DNA from: Devosia sp.
GTDB taxonomy: Bacteria > Pseudomonadota > Alphaproteobacteria > Rhizobiales > Devosiaceae
Direction of reading: 5' to 3'
Assembly: GCA_016713105.1 (NCBI GenBank)
Contig: JADJPS010000001.1
Coordinates: forward strand, 310,001-374,000
Length of the DNA: 64,000 nucleotides
Below are positions 51,027 through 60,054 of the stretch, piece after piece. A program made the position numbers and the translations under genes. The notes under the pieces were generated by a model that was given only the letters and a program-made list of their open reading frames with translations, searched no databases and had not been told where the DNA came from. Every line of letters begins with the position of its first letter. The first letter of the stretch is position 1.

Positions 51027-52061
51027 ATGGAACTTCGCGTTGTCGATCAGGCTGCCACCAAGCCCGTCACCAAGGCCAAGGCTTCCGCTCCCGCCGCGCC
51101 GGAAGCCGTCCCCCATCGCCGCAACCCCGGCTACCCGCTCGATCTCGACTGGGTCGAGCGCACGGTGATGAACCGCTCGGCGCTCGAGCGCCGCGCCGCG
51201 ACGCTCCCCGCCCGCCGTACCGTCAAGAAGGACTGGCAGGCCGCCTGGCTCTTGAAGGCCATCACCCTGATGGACCTGACTACGCTCAATTCCGACGACA
51301 CTCCCGGCCGCGTCGAGCGCCTCTGCGCCAAGGCCCGCCACCCGGTGCGTGCCGACATCCTAGAGGGCCTCGGCGCCTCCGGGCTCGACGTCAAGCCCGC
51401 CGCCGTCTGCGTCTACCATGCCTTCGTCAAGACCGCCGTCGCGGCGCTCAAGGGCACCGGCATCAACGTCGCGGCGGTCTCGACCGCCTTCCCGCACGGC
51501 CTCGCCCCGCTCTCGACCCGCCTCGCCGAAATCGAGGCCTCGGTCGCCGACGGCGCCAACGAGATCGACATCGTCATCGAGCGCGGCATGGTGCTCACCG
51601 GCGACTGGCAGGGCCTCTACGACGAGGTCAAGGCCATGCGCAAGGTCTGCGGCGACGCCCACATCAAGACCATCCTCGGTACCGGCGAACTGGCGACGCA
51701 GACCAATGTCGCCAAGGCGTCGCTGGTCTGCATGCTGGCCGGCGCCGATTTCATCAAGACCTCGACCGGCAAGGAAAAGGTCAACGCCAACCTCGTCACC
51801 TCGCTCGCCATGGTCCGCATGATCCGCTGGTTCCACGAGGAAACCGGCATCGAGATCGGCTACAAGCCGGCCGGCGGCATCGCCTCGGCCAAGCTCGCCC
51901 TCGACTACATGGCGCTGATCAAGGAGGAACTCGGCGTGCACTGGCTGCAGCCGCATCTGTTCAGATTCGGCGCCTCGAGCTTGCTTACGGATATCGAACG
52001 GCAGCTCGAACACACGCTGACCGGCCACTACGCCGCCGATTACCGCATGCCGATGGTGTAG
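51027..52061 (+). CDS. deoC: Deoxyribose-phosphate aldolase
   Basis: Cleaves deoxyribose-5-phosphate to acetaldehyde and glyceraldehyde-3-phosphate, 344 aa, the larger DeoC type with an N-terminal extension of about 70 residues. The TIM-barrel active site is visible: LMDLTTLNSDDTPGRVERLC near residues 85-104, EIDIVIERGMVLTGDW near 180-195, TILGTGELATQTNVAKASLVCMLAGADFIKTSTGKE near 213-248 with the Schiff-base Lys in ADFIKTSTG, and GYKPAGGIAS near 280. ATG 51027 follows AAGGAGG. A palindromic repeat separates it from the aldehyde dehydrogenase. Confidence 0.95.
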   Translation: MELRVVDQAATKPVTKAKASAPAAPEAVPHRRNPGYPLDLDWVERTVMNRSALERRAATLPARRTVKKDWQAAWLLKAITLMDLTTLNSDDTPGRVERLCAKARHPVRADILEGLGASGLDVKPAAVCVYHAFVKTAVAALKGTGINVAAVSTAFPHGLAPLSTRLAEIEASVADGANEIDIVIERGMVLTGDWQGLYDEVKAMRKVCGDAHIKTILGTGELATQTNVAKASLVCMLAGADFIKTSTGKEKVNANLVTSLAMVRMIRWFHEETGIEIGYKPAGGIASAKLALDYMALIKEELGVHWLQPHLFRFGASSLLTDIERQLEHTLTGHYAADYRMPMV

Positions 52062-52068
52062 GGCTTCC

Positions 52069-52197
52069 ACCCCTCATCCGGCGCTGCGCGCCACCTTCTC
52101 CCCGCCGGGGAGAAGCAAAGAACGCCGACCGCACAGTCGGGTATTCCTCTCCCCGTCGGGGAGAGGGTGGACCGGCAAAGCCGGGACGGGTGAGGGG
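52069..52197. repeat. Intergenic palindromic repeat between deoC and the aldehyde dehydrogenase gene
   Basis: A left arm at 52069-52115 and a right arm at 52144-52197, inverted relative to each other. The left arm shares 34 identical bases (52069-52102) with cobN 15628-15661, and the right arm matches cobN 14708-14753. It is the clearest intergenic member of the family. Confidence 0.9.
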
Positions 52198-52227
52198 ACG
52201 AGCCCCGATCAATCGACGGAGGAACGC

Positions 52228-54605
52228 ATGAACAAGATCGCTGAAATCTTCACCTCCCTCGATTACGGCCCGGCCCCCGAGGGCGCCGATGTCGCGCTCG
52301 CCTGGCTCGCCGCGCACGAAAACACCTTCGGCCATTTCATCGATGGCAAGTGGACCAGGCCCGGCAAGACCTTCGCCACCGAAAACCCGGCGACCAACAA
52401 GCCGCTGGCGCAGATCACCGACGGCACCGCCGAGGACGTAGATGCCGCGGTGAAAGCCGCCCGCGCCGCCTTCCCGAAATGGTCGGCGCTCTCCGGCTAC
52501 CAGCGCGGCAAGTATCTCTACGCCATCGCCCGCCTGATCCAGAAGCACAGCCGGCTCTTCGCGGTGCTCGAAACCCTCGATAACGGCAAGCCGATCCGCG
52601 AAAGCCGCGACGTCGATATCCCGCTGGTGGCGCGCCACTTCTACCACCATGCCGGCTGGGCCCAGCACCTTACGCGCGAGTTCCCAGACCACGTCCCCTA
52701 TGGCGTCTGCGGCCAGATCATCCCGTGGAACTTCCCGCTGCTGATGCTGGCCTGGAAGATCGCCCCGGCGCTCGCCGCCGGCAACACCGTGGTGCTGAAA
52801 CCCGCCGAGTTCACCTCGCTCACCGCGCTGCTGTTTGCCGAGATCCTGAGAAGGCGAAGCTCCCGCCGGGCGTTGTCAACATCGTCACCGGCATGGGTGA
52901 GACCGGTGCCGCCATCGTCAACCACCCCGATGTCGACAAGGTCGCCTTCACCGGCTCCACCGAAGTCGGCAAGATCATCCGGAGCGCCACGGCCGGCACC
53001 GGCAAGGGCCTGTCGCTCGAACTCGGCGGCAAGTCCCCCTACATCGTCTTCGACGACGCCGACATGGATTCGGCCATCGAAGGCCTCGTCGATGCCATCT
53101 GGTTCAATCAGGGCCAGGTCTGCTGCGCCGGCTCGCGCCTTCTGGTGCAGGAATCGATCGAGGCGCGCTTTATCGACAAGCTCAAGGCCCGCATGGCCAC
53201 GCTCCGCGTCGGCGATCCGCTCGACAAGGCCATCGACATCGGCGCGCTGGTCGCGCCGGTGCAGGTCCAGCGCATCCGCGACCTGATGAAGAAGGGCATC
53301 GAGGAAGGCGCCACTGTCTATGAGCCCGACGGCCAGCTTCCGGCGCAGGGCTGCTTCCTCAAGCCCGCGCTGGTCACCGATGTCTCGCCGGCCAATACAC
53401 TCGTCGACGAGGAGATCTTCGGTCCGGTGCTGGTCGCCATGAGCTTCCGCACCCCCGAGGAAGCGGTGGCGCTCGCCAACAACACCAGGTACGGCCTCGC
53501 CGCAACCATCTGGAGCGAGAACATCAACCTCGCCCTCGACATCGCGCCGAAACTCAAGGCCGGCGTCGTCTGGATCAACTCCACCAACAATTTCGACGCC
53601 GCCGTCGGCTTCGGCGGCTACAAGGAGAGTGGCTTCGGCCGCGAGGGCGGCAAGGAAGGCATGGCGAGCTACCTCAAGCCGGCCTGGGAAAAGGACCTCA
53701 AGCCCGCCCCCAAGCTCGCTGTCACCCCGGCGAAGGCCGGGGCCCAGAACCCGCTCGATGCCGACGCCGGCATCGATCAGACCGCGAAGATGTATATCGG
53801 CGGCAAGCAGGCCCGCCCCGACAGCGGCTACTCCCGCCCGGTCCATTCCCCCGCCTGCGTCCTCGTCGGCGAAGGCGGCGACGGCAACCGCAAGGATATC
53901 CGCAATGCCGTCGAGGCGGCCCGAGCCGCGCTCGGCTGGTCGACCGCGACCGCGCACAATCGTGCCCAGATCCTCTATTTCCTCGCCGAAAACCTCGAAT
54001 ACCGCGCCGCCGAATTCGCCGCCCGCATCACGGCGCAGACCGGCGAGGACGGCACCGCCGAAGTCGCGGCCAGCGTCGAGCGGCTCTTCGCCTTCGCCGG
54101 CTGGGCCGACAAGTACGACGGCGCCGTGCACAACCCGCCGCAGCGCATGGTCGCTACGGCGATGGTCGAGGCGATCGGTGTCATCGGCATCCTCGCCCCG
54201 CCCAGTCGCCCGCTGCTCGGTTCGGTCGCGCTCGTCGCGCCGGCCCTCGCCATGGGCAACACCGTGGTGCTGGTCCCCTCCGAGCGCTCGCCGCTCTCGA
54301 TCACCGACCTCTACCAGGTGCTCGAAACCTCGGACGTGCCGTCAGGCATCCTCAACATCGTCACCGGCGCCACCACCACGCTGGCCAAAACCCTCGCCGA
54401 GCATGACGGCGTCGACGCCATCTGGGCCGCCGCCGATGCCGAGGTTTCCGCCATGGTCGAAAAGGCCTCGGTCGGTAACCTCAAGCAGACCTGGACCAGC
54501 CGCGGCCTCTACTACGACCTCGCCGACCGCGAGAAGTTCGAGGGCGACTACTTCCTGCGTCGCGCCACCCAGGTCAAGAACGTCTGGGTGCCGTATGGGG
54601 CATAA
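52228..54605 (+). CDS. Double aldehyde dehydrogenase (frameshifted)
   Basis: A protein of about 792 aa once one frame change is corrected. The first half (about 1-490) is a full NAD-dependent aldehyde dehydrogenase with GQIIPWNFPLLMLAWKIAPAL, FTGSTEVGKII, LELGGKSPYIVFDDAD and the catalytic Cys in FNQGQVCCAGSRLLVQ. The second half (about 515-792) resembles the family but lacks the catalytic Cys segment. Near 52848 the sequence ...FAEIL runs out of frame; one base is missing before EKAKLPPGVVNIVTG (2378 bases in all). The linker (VTPAKAGAQ) matches a palindromic repeat. Its place between deoC and deoA suggests it oxidises acetaldehyde from deoxyribose breakdown. Confidence 0.88.
53721..53750. 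repeat. Half palindromic repeat inside the aldehyde dehydrogenase gene
   Basis: GTCACCCCGGCGAAGGCCGG followed by GGCCCAGAAC encodes VTPAKAGAQN in the linker between the two dehydrogenase halves. It is a variant of the GTGTCACCCCGGCGGCGGCC arm at 40915-40934. Confidence 0.65.
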
Positions 54606-54625
54606 CTCAGCGGATGCACCCCGGC

Positions 54626-54670
54626 GTCTCCCTCTCCCCGTTTGCGGGCAGGGGACCGGGGTGGAGGTTT
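54626..54670. repeat. Palindromic repeat remnant before deoA
   Basis: CTCCCTCTCCCCGTTTGCGG followed by GCAGGGGACCGGGGTGGAGG has the inverted CTCCCC/GGGGAG layout of the other repeats. It lies between the aldehyde dehydrogenase stop and the deoA start. Confidence 0.55.
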
Positions 54671-54701
54671 GTCCGCACCGGGCCAACACAGAGCAGCACG
54701 C

Positions 54702-56020
54702 ATGACCTTCCTCCCCAGGAAACCATCATCCGGAAACGCGACGGCCTCGCCCTCGCGCCCGACGAGATCGCGGCCTTCATCGCCGGCCTCGCCGCCGGCA
54801 CGGTGTCCCATGCCCAGGCCGCCGCCTTTGCCATGGCGGTGTTCTTCCGCGACATGACCACAACCGAGCGCGTCGCCCTCACCAAGGCGATGCGCGACTC
54901 GGGCAGCGTCCTCGACTGGTCCGATCTCGATGCCCCAGTCGTCGACAAGCACTCGACCGGCGGGGTGGGCGACAATGTCTCGCTGATGCTGGCGCCGATC
55001 CTTGCCGCCTGCGGCGTCTATGTGCCGATGATCTCCGGGCGCGGGCTCGGCCATACCGGCGGCACGCTCGACAAGTTCGATTCCATCCCCGGCTATGTGA
55101 CGCAGCCCGACAACGCGCTGTTCCGCCACGTCGTCAGGGAGGCCGGCTGTGCCATCATCGGCCAGACCGCCGACCTCGCCCCCGCCGACAAGCTGCTCTA
55201 CGCCATCCGCGACGTCACCGGCACGGTCGAATCGATCCCGCTGATCACCGCTTCGATCCTGTCCAAGAAGCTCGCGGCCGGCCTCGGTGCGCTGATCCTC
55301 GACGTCAAGACCGGCTCGGGCGCCTTCATGCCGACGCTGGAGCGCTCCCGGGCGCTGGCCGATAGCCTCGTGTCCGTCGCCAATGGCGCGGGGCTGAGGA
55401 CGGGTGCCATCATCACCGACATGAACGAGCCACTCGCCTCCGCTGCCGGCAATGCGCTCGAAGTCCGCAACGCCGTCGACTTCCTCACCGGCGCCCGCCA
55501 GGACCCGCGGCTGCGCGAGGTGACGCTGGCGCTCGGCGCCGCCGTGCTCGAGTTGACCGGCTACTCCGGCGACGCCCGTCAGGCGGTCGAGCGCGCCCTC
55601 GGCGGCGGCCTTGCGGTCGAACACTTCTCGCGCATGGTGGCCCTCCTCGGCGGCCCGGCCGATTTCGTCACGGCGATGGATCGGCACCTCCGCGCGGCTC
55701 CGCTCGTCCGCGACGTCTATGCCGAGACCGAGGGCCGTGTCGTCGCCATCGATACCCGTGCCATCGGTATGGGCGTCGTCGCCCTCGGCGGGGGGCGCAC
55801 CCTTCCCACCGATACCATCGACCATGCCGTCGGGTATGGTCGGCTGGCGGGACTTGGCGCGGAGTTATCCCCGCTAGTGCCCCTCGGTCGCGTTCACGCT
55901 CGTGACCAAAATGCGGCAGACGAAGCGGAGCATCGCCTGCGCGCCGCCTACCTCATCGGTCCGGATGCCGCTCCGCCGCACCCGCTGATCGCCGATCGCA
56001 TCGCTCCCCCGGGAGACTGA
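54702..56020 (+). CDS. deoA: Thymidine phosphorylase (frameshifted at the start)
   Basis: Cleaves thymidine and deoxyuridine to base and deoxyribose-1-phosphate, about 439 aa. Hallmarks are DKHSTGGVGDNVSLMLAPILAACG, MISGRGLGHTGGTLDKFDSIPGY and LDVKTGSGAFM. DeoA proteins usually begin MTFLPQETIRKKRDG. Here ATG 54702 reads MTFLP, then the frame is lost at a run of four C (54713-54716), and QETIIRKRDG continues one frame lower. One missing C explains this (1319 bases). The open frame extends upstream to 54614 through a repeat and is unlikely to be the real start. It ends three bases before deoB. Confidence 0.92.
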
Positions 56021-56023
56021 TCT

Positions 56024-57202
56024 ATGCCACGTGCCATCCTCTGCATTCTCGACAGCTTCGGCATCGGCGGCGCTCCCGATGCTGCCGACTATGGCGATGT
56101 CGGCTCCGACACGCTTGGCCACATCGCCGCCAACTACCCGATTTCGCTGCCGAATCTGGATGCACTCGGGCTCGGCGCGGCGGCCGAGCTGTCCACCGGC
56201 ACCATCCCGCGCGGCCTCACCAACCAGCCCAGGGGCGGGCGCTGGGGTGTCGGTCGCGAGGTGTCGAAAGGCAAGGATACCCCCTCCGGCCACTGGGAGA
56301 TCGCCGGCGTACCGGTGCCTTTCGCCTGGGGCTACTTCCCCCACACCGAACCGACCTTCCCGCCCGATCTCATTGCTCAACTCATTGAAAAGGCAAAGCT
56401 TCCGGGAATCCTGGGCGATAAGCACGCCTCCGGCACCGCGATCATCGCCGAGCTCGGCGAGGAGTCGATCCGCACCGGCAAGCCGATCTGCTACACCTCG
56501 ATCGACTCGGTGTTCCAGATCGCCGCGCACGAGACCCATTTCGGCCTCGAGCGGCTCTACGAGGTCTGCCAGGTCGCCTTCGAGTTGACCGCGCCGCTGA
56601 TGATCGGCCGCGTCATCGCCCGCCCGTTCGTCGGCGAAACCGCGAGCGATTTCAAGCGCACCGGCAACCGCCGCGATTTCGCCATCCCGCCGCCGGCCCC
56701 CACCCTGCTCGATCGCAACCAGGCCGCCGGCCGGCAGGTGTTCGCCATCGGCAAGATCTCCGACATCTATGCGGGCCACGGCGTTACCCACAAGCTGAAG
56801 GCCACCGGCAACATGGCGCTGTTCGAGCGCACCCTCGAGGCGCTGGAGATGGCCGCCGACGGCGCCTTCATCATGGTCAATTTCGTCGATTTCGACCAGG
56901 AATACGGCCATCGCCGCGACATTCCGGGCTATGCCCGGGCGCTCGAGGCCTTCGATGCACGGCTCCCCGAACTCATCGCCCGGCTTCGCCCCGACGACCT
57001 CCTGGTGCTCACCGCCGACCACGGCAACGATCCGAGCTGGAGAGGATCCGACCACACCCGCGAACAGACGCCGATTCTGTGCTTTTCCCCAAGCCTGACG
57101 CCGGGGAGCATTGGCATCCGCCCGACCTTCGCGGATATAGGAGAGAGCATCGCCCGCTGGCTCGGCCTCGCGCCGGGATCGCACGGCAAGTCCTTCCTCT
57201 AG
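56024..57202 (+). CDS. deoB: Phosphopentomutase
   Basis: Interconverts (deoxy)ribose-1-phosphate and -5-phosphate, linking deoA to deoC. 392 aa, alkaline-phosphatase fold with two Mn ions. Metal ligands appear in ILCILDSFGIGGAPDAADYGDVGSDTLGHIA near residues 4-34 (Asp, Asp), the phosphorylated Thr in GKDTPSGHWEIAG near 83-95, MVNFVDFDQEYGHRRDIPGYARALEAFD near 285-312, and LVLTADHGNDPSWRGSDHTREQTPIL near 326-351. The GGGAG before ATG 56024 overlaps the deoA stop region. Confidence 0.96.
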   Translation: MPRAILCILDSFGIGGAPDAADYGDVGSDTLGHIAANYPISLPNLDALGLGAAAELSTGTIPRGLTNQPRGGRWGVGREVSKGKDTPSGHWEIAGVPVPFAWGYFPHTEPTFPPDLIAQLIEKAKLPGILGDKHASGTAIIAELGEESIRTGKPICYTSIDSVFQIAAHETHFGLERLYEVCQVAFELTAPLMIGRVIARPFVGETASDFKRTGNRRDFAIPPPAPTLLDRNQAAGRQVFAIGKISDIYAGHGVTHKLKATGNMALFERTLEALEMAADGAFIMVNFVDFDQEYGHRRDIPGYARALEAFDARLPELIARLRPDDLLVLTADHGNDPSWRGSDHTREQTPILCFSPSLTPGSIGIRPTFADIGESIARWLGLAPGSHGKSFL

Positions 57203-57216
57203 CCTGAGGCTCCCCC

Positions 57217-57846
57217 ATGCGTGGCGTTACGGTCGTCGATCACCCGCTGATCCAGCACAAGCTGACCATCATGCGGGACAAGGACACCTCGATTGCCAGC
57301 TTCCGTCGGCTGCTGCGCGAGATCGCGCACCTGCTCTGCTACGAGGTGACGCGCGATCTCGAACTCGAGATGATCCCCATCGAGACGCCGATGGCGCATA
57401 TCGAGGCGCCCACCATCAAGGGCAAGAAGCTGGTCTTCGCCTCGATCCTTCGGGCCGGCAACGGCCTGCTCGACGGCATGCTCGATCTGGTCCCGGCCGC
57501 GCGCGTCGCCCATATCGGCATCTATCGCGACCACGAGACGCTGCAGCCGGTGGAGTACTACTTCAAGGCGCCGTCCGAGCTGGAAAACCGCCTGATCATC
57601 GTCGTCGACCCGATGCTGGCCACCGCCAATTCCTCGATCGCCGCGGTCGACAAGCTCAAGCAGCGCGGCGCCAACAACCTGCGCTTCCTCTGCCTGCTCG
57701 CGGCGCCCGAGGGGATCGAGAACTTCTCCCGCCACCACCCGGACGTGCCGATCTTCACCGCCGCCATCGACAGCCACCTCAACGAGAAGGGCTATATCGT
57801 CCCCGGCCTGGGCGATGCGGGCGACCGCATGTACGGCACCAGGTAG
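57217..57846 (+). CDS. upp: Uracil phosphoribosyltransferase
   Basis: Converts uracil and PRPP to UMP, 209 aa, normal length. Recognised parts are HPLIQHKLTIMRDKDTSIASFRRLLREIAHLLCYEVTRDL near residues 9-48, FASILRAGNGLLDGMLDLVPAARVAHIGIYRDHETLQPVEYY near 71-112, the PRPP loop VVDPMLATANSSIAAVD near 130-146, and YIVPGLGDAGDRMYGT at the end. It salvages uracil released by phosphorolysis of deoxyuridine. Last gene of the salvage run, followed by a hairpin. Confidence 0.96.
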   Translation: MRGVTVVDHPLIQHKLTIMRDKDTSIASFRRLLREIAHLLCYEVTRDLELEMIPIETPMAHIEAPTIKGKKLVFASILRAGNGLLDGMLDLVPAARVAHIGIYRDHETLQPVEYYFKAPSELENRLIIVVDPMLATANSSIAAVDKLKQRGANNLRFLCLLAAPEGIENFSRHHPDVPIFTAAIDSHLNEKGYIVPGLGDAGDRMYGTR

Positions 57847-57864
57847 CGTGTCGCCTCCGACACG
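57847..57864 (+). terminator. Hairpin after upp
   Basis: A perfect 7-bp stem, CGTGTCG (57847-57853) and CGACACG (57858-57864), closes a CCTC loop directly after the upp stop codon. No T-run follows, so it may act as an mRNA 3' stabiliser or a weak terminator. Between it and the next ATG (58014) I see no gene. Confidence 0.5.
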
Positions 57865-58013
57865 ATTGATGCGGGTTGGACCCCCCGGTGGTCTCTCACA
57901 ACCTGGATGGCGCCGGCCGGTCGGGCGCTGACCACCGCGTGAATGGCGACATCAGACCTTGTTAACTTCGGCGGGCGCACAGTTGCGGCATCCACTCTGG
58001 CCTGGAGGCCGCG

Positions 58014-58223
58014 ATGATGCGATCCGTAAGCGTTCCCTTCGAGCTGCTGGCCATCAGCAGCATGCAGCGCCCCAGCGCTCGCGAGACGGGCACTCCGCTC
58101 TACCTGCCGGCACTTGAATCAGGCCCGTCGCCGACCGGTCGGGGGCACGACTTGGCGGCAGCCGATCTGGGCGCCACGGCCGATAACGCCCCGCCTGACG
58201 CCGAAGCTGACGAACTCGACTGA
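58014..58223 (+). CDS. Possible small protein of unknown function
   Basis: A 69-aa frame with a good ribosome-binding site (GGAGG five bases before ATG 58014). The sequence starts MMRSVSVPFELLAISSMQ and ends in an acidic tail (DAEADELD). It has no membrane helix, signal peptide or recognised domain. It fills most of the otherwise empty gap between upp and the convergent pheA, whose stop lies four bases away. The supportive evidence is only the start region, so it could be a chance frame in GC-rich DNA. Confidence 0.4.
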   Translation: MMRSVSVPFELLAISSMQRPSARETGTPLYLPALESGPSPTGRGHDLAAADLGATADNAPPDAEADELD

Positions 58224-58226
58224 CGA

Positions 58227-59057
58227 TCAGATTCCGACTGTCCCGGCCGGATACACGCCGAGGATTCGGAATTGGTCGGTGAAGAACTTCAGCTCCTCGA
58301 AGGCGAGTTGCACCGCGCGGTCGGACGGGTGGCCTTCGATGTCGGCATAGAACTGGGTGGCGGTGAACGAGCCGTCGAGCATGTAGCTCTCGAGCTTGGT
58401 CATGTTGACCCCGTTGGTGGCGAAGCCTCCCATGGCCTTGTAGAGCGCCGCCGGCACGTTGCGCACCCTGAACACGAAGGTGGTCTTCACCCGGCCGCCC
58501 TGCGGCGGCTCCTCAGGGTGTCGGGCGATCGACAGGAAGCGCGTGGTGTTGTGTGCCGCGTCTTCGATATTGCTGGCAAGGACAGTCAGCCCGTAGACCT
58601 CTGCGGCGAGCCGCGAGGCGATGGCGGCGACCGACTTGTCGCCCCTCTCGGCCACTTCGCGGGCCGATCCGGCCGTATCAACCCCGTTGATGGTCTTGAG
58701 CTTGTGCTGGCCGATGAACTTGCGGCACTGCCCCAGCGCCACCGACAGCGACTGCACCGACTTGATGTCGGCCATCGTCGCCCCGGGCACCGCGAGCAGG
58801 TTCATCTCGACCCTGAGGAAGTGCTCGCCGGTTATGTGGAGACCGCTTTCCGGCAGCAGGTGGTAGATGTCGGTGATGCGACCGTAGAGCGAGTTCTCGA
58901 CCGGCACCACGCCATACTCCGCCGTGCCGGTCTGCACGGCAATGATGGTGTCCTCGAAGGTGAGGCAGGGCAGCGCCTCGTCGGTGGGGAACAGGGCATG
59001 CGCGGCGGCGTGGCTGAAGGCGCCCGGTTCGCCCTGGAATGCGATCTTCCTTCTCAT
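58227..59057 (-). CDS. pheA: Prephenate dehydratase
   Basis: Converts prephenate to phenylpyruvate in phenylalanine synthesis, 276 aa, monofunctional type without chorismate mutase. The catalytic domain (1-180) has KIAFQGEPGAFSHAAAHALF at the start, YGVVPVENSLYGRITDIYHLL near residues 57-77, and DAAHNTTRFLSIAR near 175-188 (the T-R-F motif). The ACT domain (about 195-276) senses phenylalanine, with NVPAALYKAMGGFATNGVNMTKLESYML; L-E-S replaces the usual E-S-R. The start at 59057 matches family N-termini. Confidence 0.94.
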   Translation of the reverse strand: MRRKIAFQGEPGAFSHAAAHALFPTDEALPCLTFEDTIIAVQTGTAEYGVVPVENSLYGRITDIYHLLPESGLHITGEHFLRVEMNLLAVPGATMADIKSVQSLSVALGQCRKFIGQHKLKTINGVDTAGSAREVAERGDKSVAAIASRLAAEVYGLTVLASNIEDAAHNTTRFLSIARHPEEPPQGGRVKTTFVFRVRNVPAALYKAMGGFATNGVNMTKLESYMLDGSFTATQFYADIEGHPSDRAVQLAFEELKFFTDQFRILGVYPAGTVGI

Positions 59058-59233
59058 CCTGATGTCCTCCCGGGTTCGATGCGCGGCACTAATGGCGCCC
59101 GCACCGGCCCGAGTCAATCGAAGCGGGGCAGGCCGCTTTCCGTTATTGTCGCAGGCCCCCGATACCCCGTTGCAGGCCTTGCTGCGACGGACTATCTTCC
59201 GGCCGCGTCGGGACGGGGGCTGGAGGGCCGTGC

Positions 59234-59261
59234 TTGCCTATTCCGCCGTTCACACTATACC
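59234..59261 (+). promoter_or_regulatory. Candidate housekeeping promoter of the cytochrome c gene
   Basis: TTGCCT (59234-59239), 16 bases, then TATACC (59256-59261) resembles a sigma-70 promoter. It stands 26 bases before the ATG of the cytochrome gene, with a GAAGGA ribosome-binding site between. Confidence 0.45.
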
Positions 59262-59286
59262 GGCGGAGAAGGCTGAAGGACTCCCG

Positions 59287-59985
59287 ATGGATTCGTTTGA
59301 ACTCAACAAGATCTTTGGCGCCATCCTGGGCACTCTGCTGTTCGTGATGGGCGTGGGCTTCCTGGCGGAGGCCATCTATCACCCCATCGAGGGTCGCGGA
59401 CCGGGCTACGCGCTGCCGGCTGCCGAAGAGGCGGGTCACGGCGACGAGGCGGAGACGCCCGTCGAAGCGGTGACTCCGCTGCCGGTACTGCTGGCCAGCG
59501 CCGATGCGGCGCAAGGCCTGTCGGCGGCCAAGAAGTGCACCAGCTGCCACAATTTCGGTGAAGGCCAGGACAACAAGTCCGGCCCGTTGCTGTGGGATGT
59601 GGTCGGCCGGCCGGAGGGCAGCCACGCGGGCTTTGCCTATTCCGATGCGCTGCTCGCGCACAATGGCGCCGGCGATGTGTGGAGCTACGAGAACCTCGAT
59701 GCGTTCCTCGCCGCTCCCAAGGTCTATGCGCCGGGCACCAAGATGACCTTCGCGGGCATCAAGGATCCGGTCGAGCGCGCCAACGTGCTGGCCTACCTGC
59801 AGACCCTCTCGGCAAGTCCGGTGCCGTTCCCGGCGGCCGAGGCCGCTGCCGAGGAACCGGCTCCGGCCGAGGAACCGGCTCCGACCGAAGCCGCGCCCGC
59901 AGAGGCCGCCCCGCTCGAGTCTGCTCCGGCTGACGCTGCTCCGGCGGAAGCCGCGCCCGCCGAGACGACGCCCGCGGCGCAGTGA
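59287..59985 (+). CDS. Membrane-anchored cytochrome c (CycM/c552 type)
   Basis: Class I cytochrome c of 232 aa that likely carries electrons between the bc1 complex and terminal oxidases at the periplasmic face. An uncleaved N-terminal anchor spans residues 8-32 (IFGAILGTLLFVMGVGFLAEAIY). The heme site is KKCTSCHNF near residues 81-89 and the Met ligand is in PGTKMTFAGI near 148-157. The last 55 residues are a repetitive Ala/Pro/Glu tail with no relation to the fold. Downstream of a sigma-70-like promoter and divergent from pheA. Confidence 0.92.
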   Translation: MDSFELNKIFGAILGTLLFVMGVGFLAEAIYHPIEGRGPGYALPAAEEAGHGDEAETPVEAVTPLPVLLASADAAQGLSAAKKCTSCHNFGEGQDNKSGPLLWDVVGRPEGSHAGFAYSDALLAHNGAGDVWSYENLDAFLAAPKVYAPGTKMTFAGIKDPVERANVLAYLQTLSASPVPFPAAEAAAEEPAPAEEPAPTEAAPAEAAPLESAPADAAPAEAAPAETTPAAQ

Positions 59986-60054
59986 ACCGGCACGCCTGAG
60001 CATCAGCGGGCCGCGCCTCGGGCGCGGCTCGTTCGTTTTGTGGGGGGACCGACC

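Noticed and set aside
54614..54701. An upstream start of deoA at 54614, in frame with the main deoA reading frame.
   Set aside because: The added residues come from a palindromic repeat, whereas ATG 54702 gives the normal MTFLP start if one C is restored.
57865..58013. A gene or tRNA between upp and the small frame at 58014.
   Set aside because: No cloverleaf, start with ribosome-binding site, or coding signal was found in these 149 bases.
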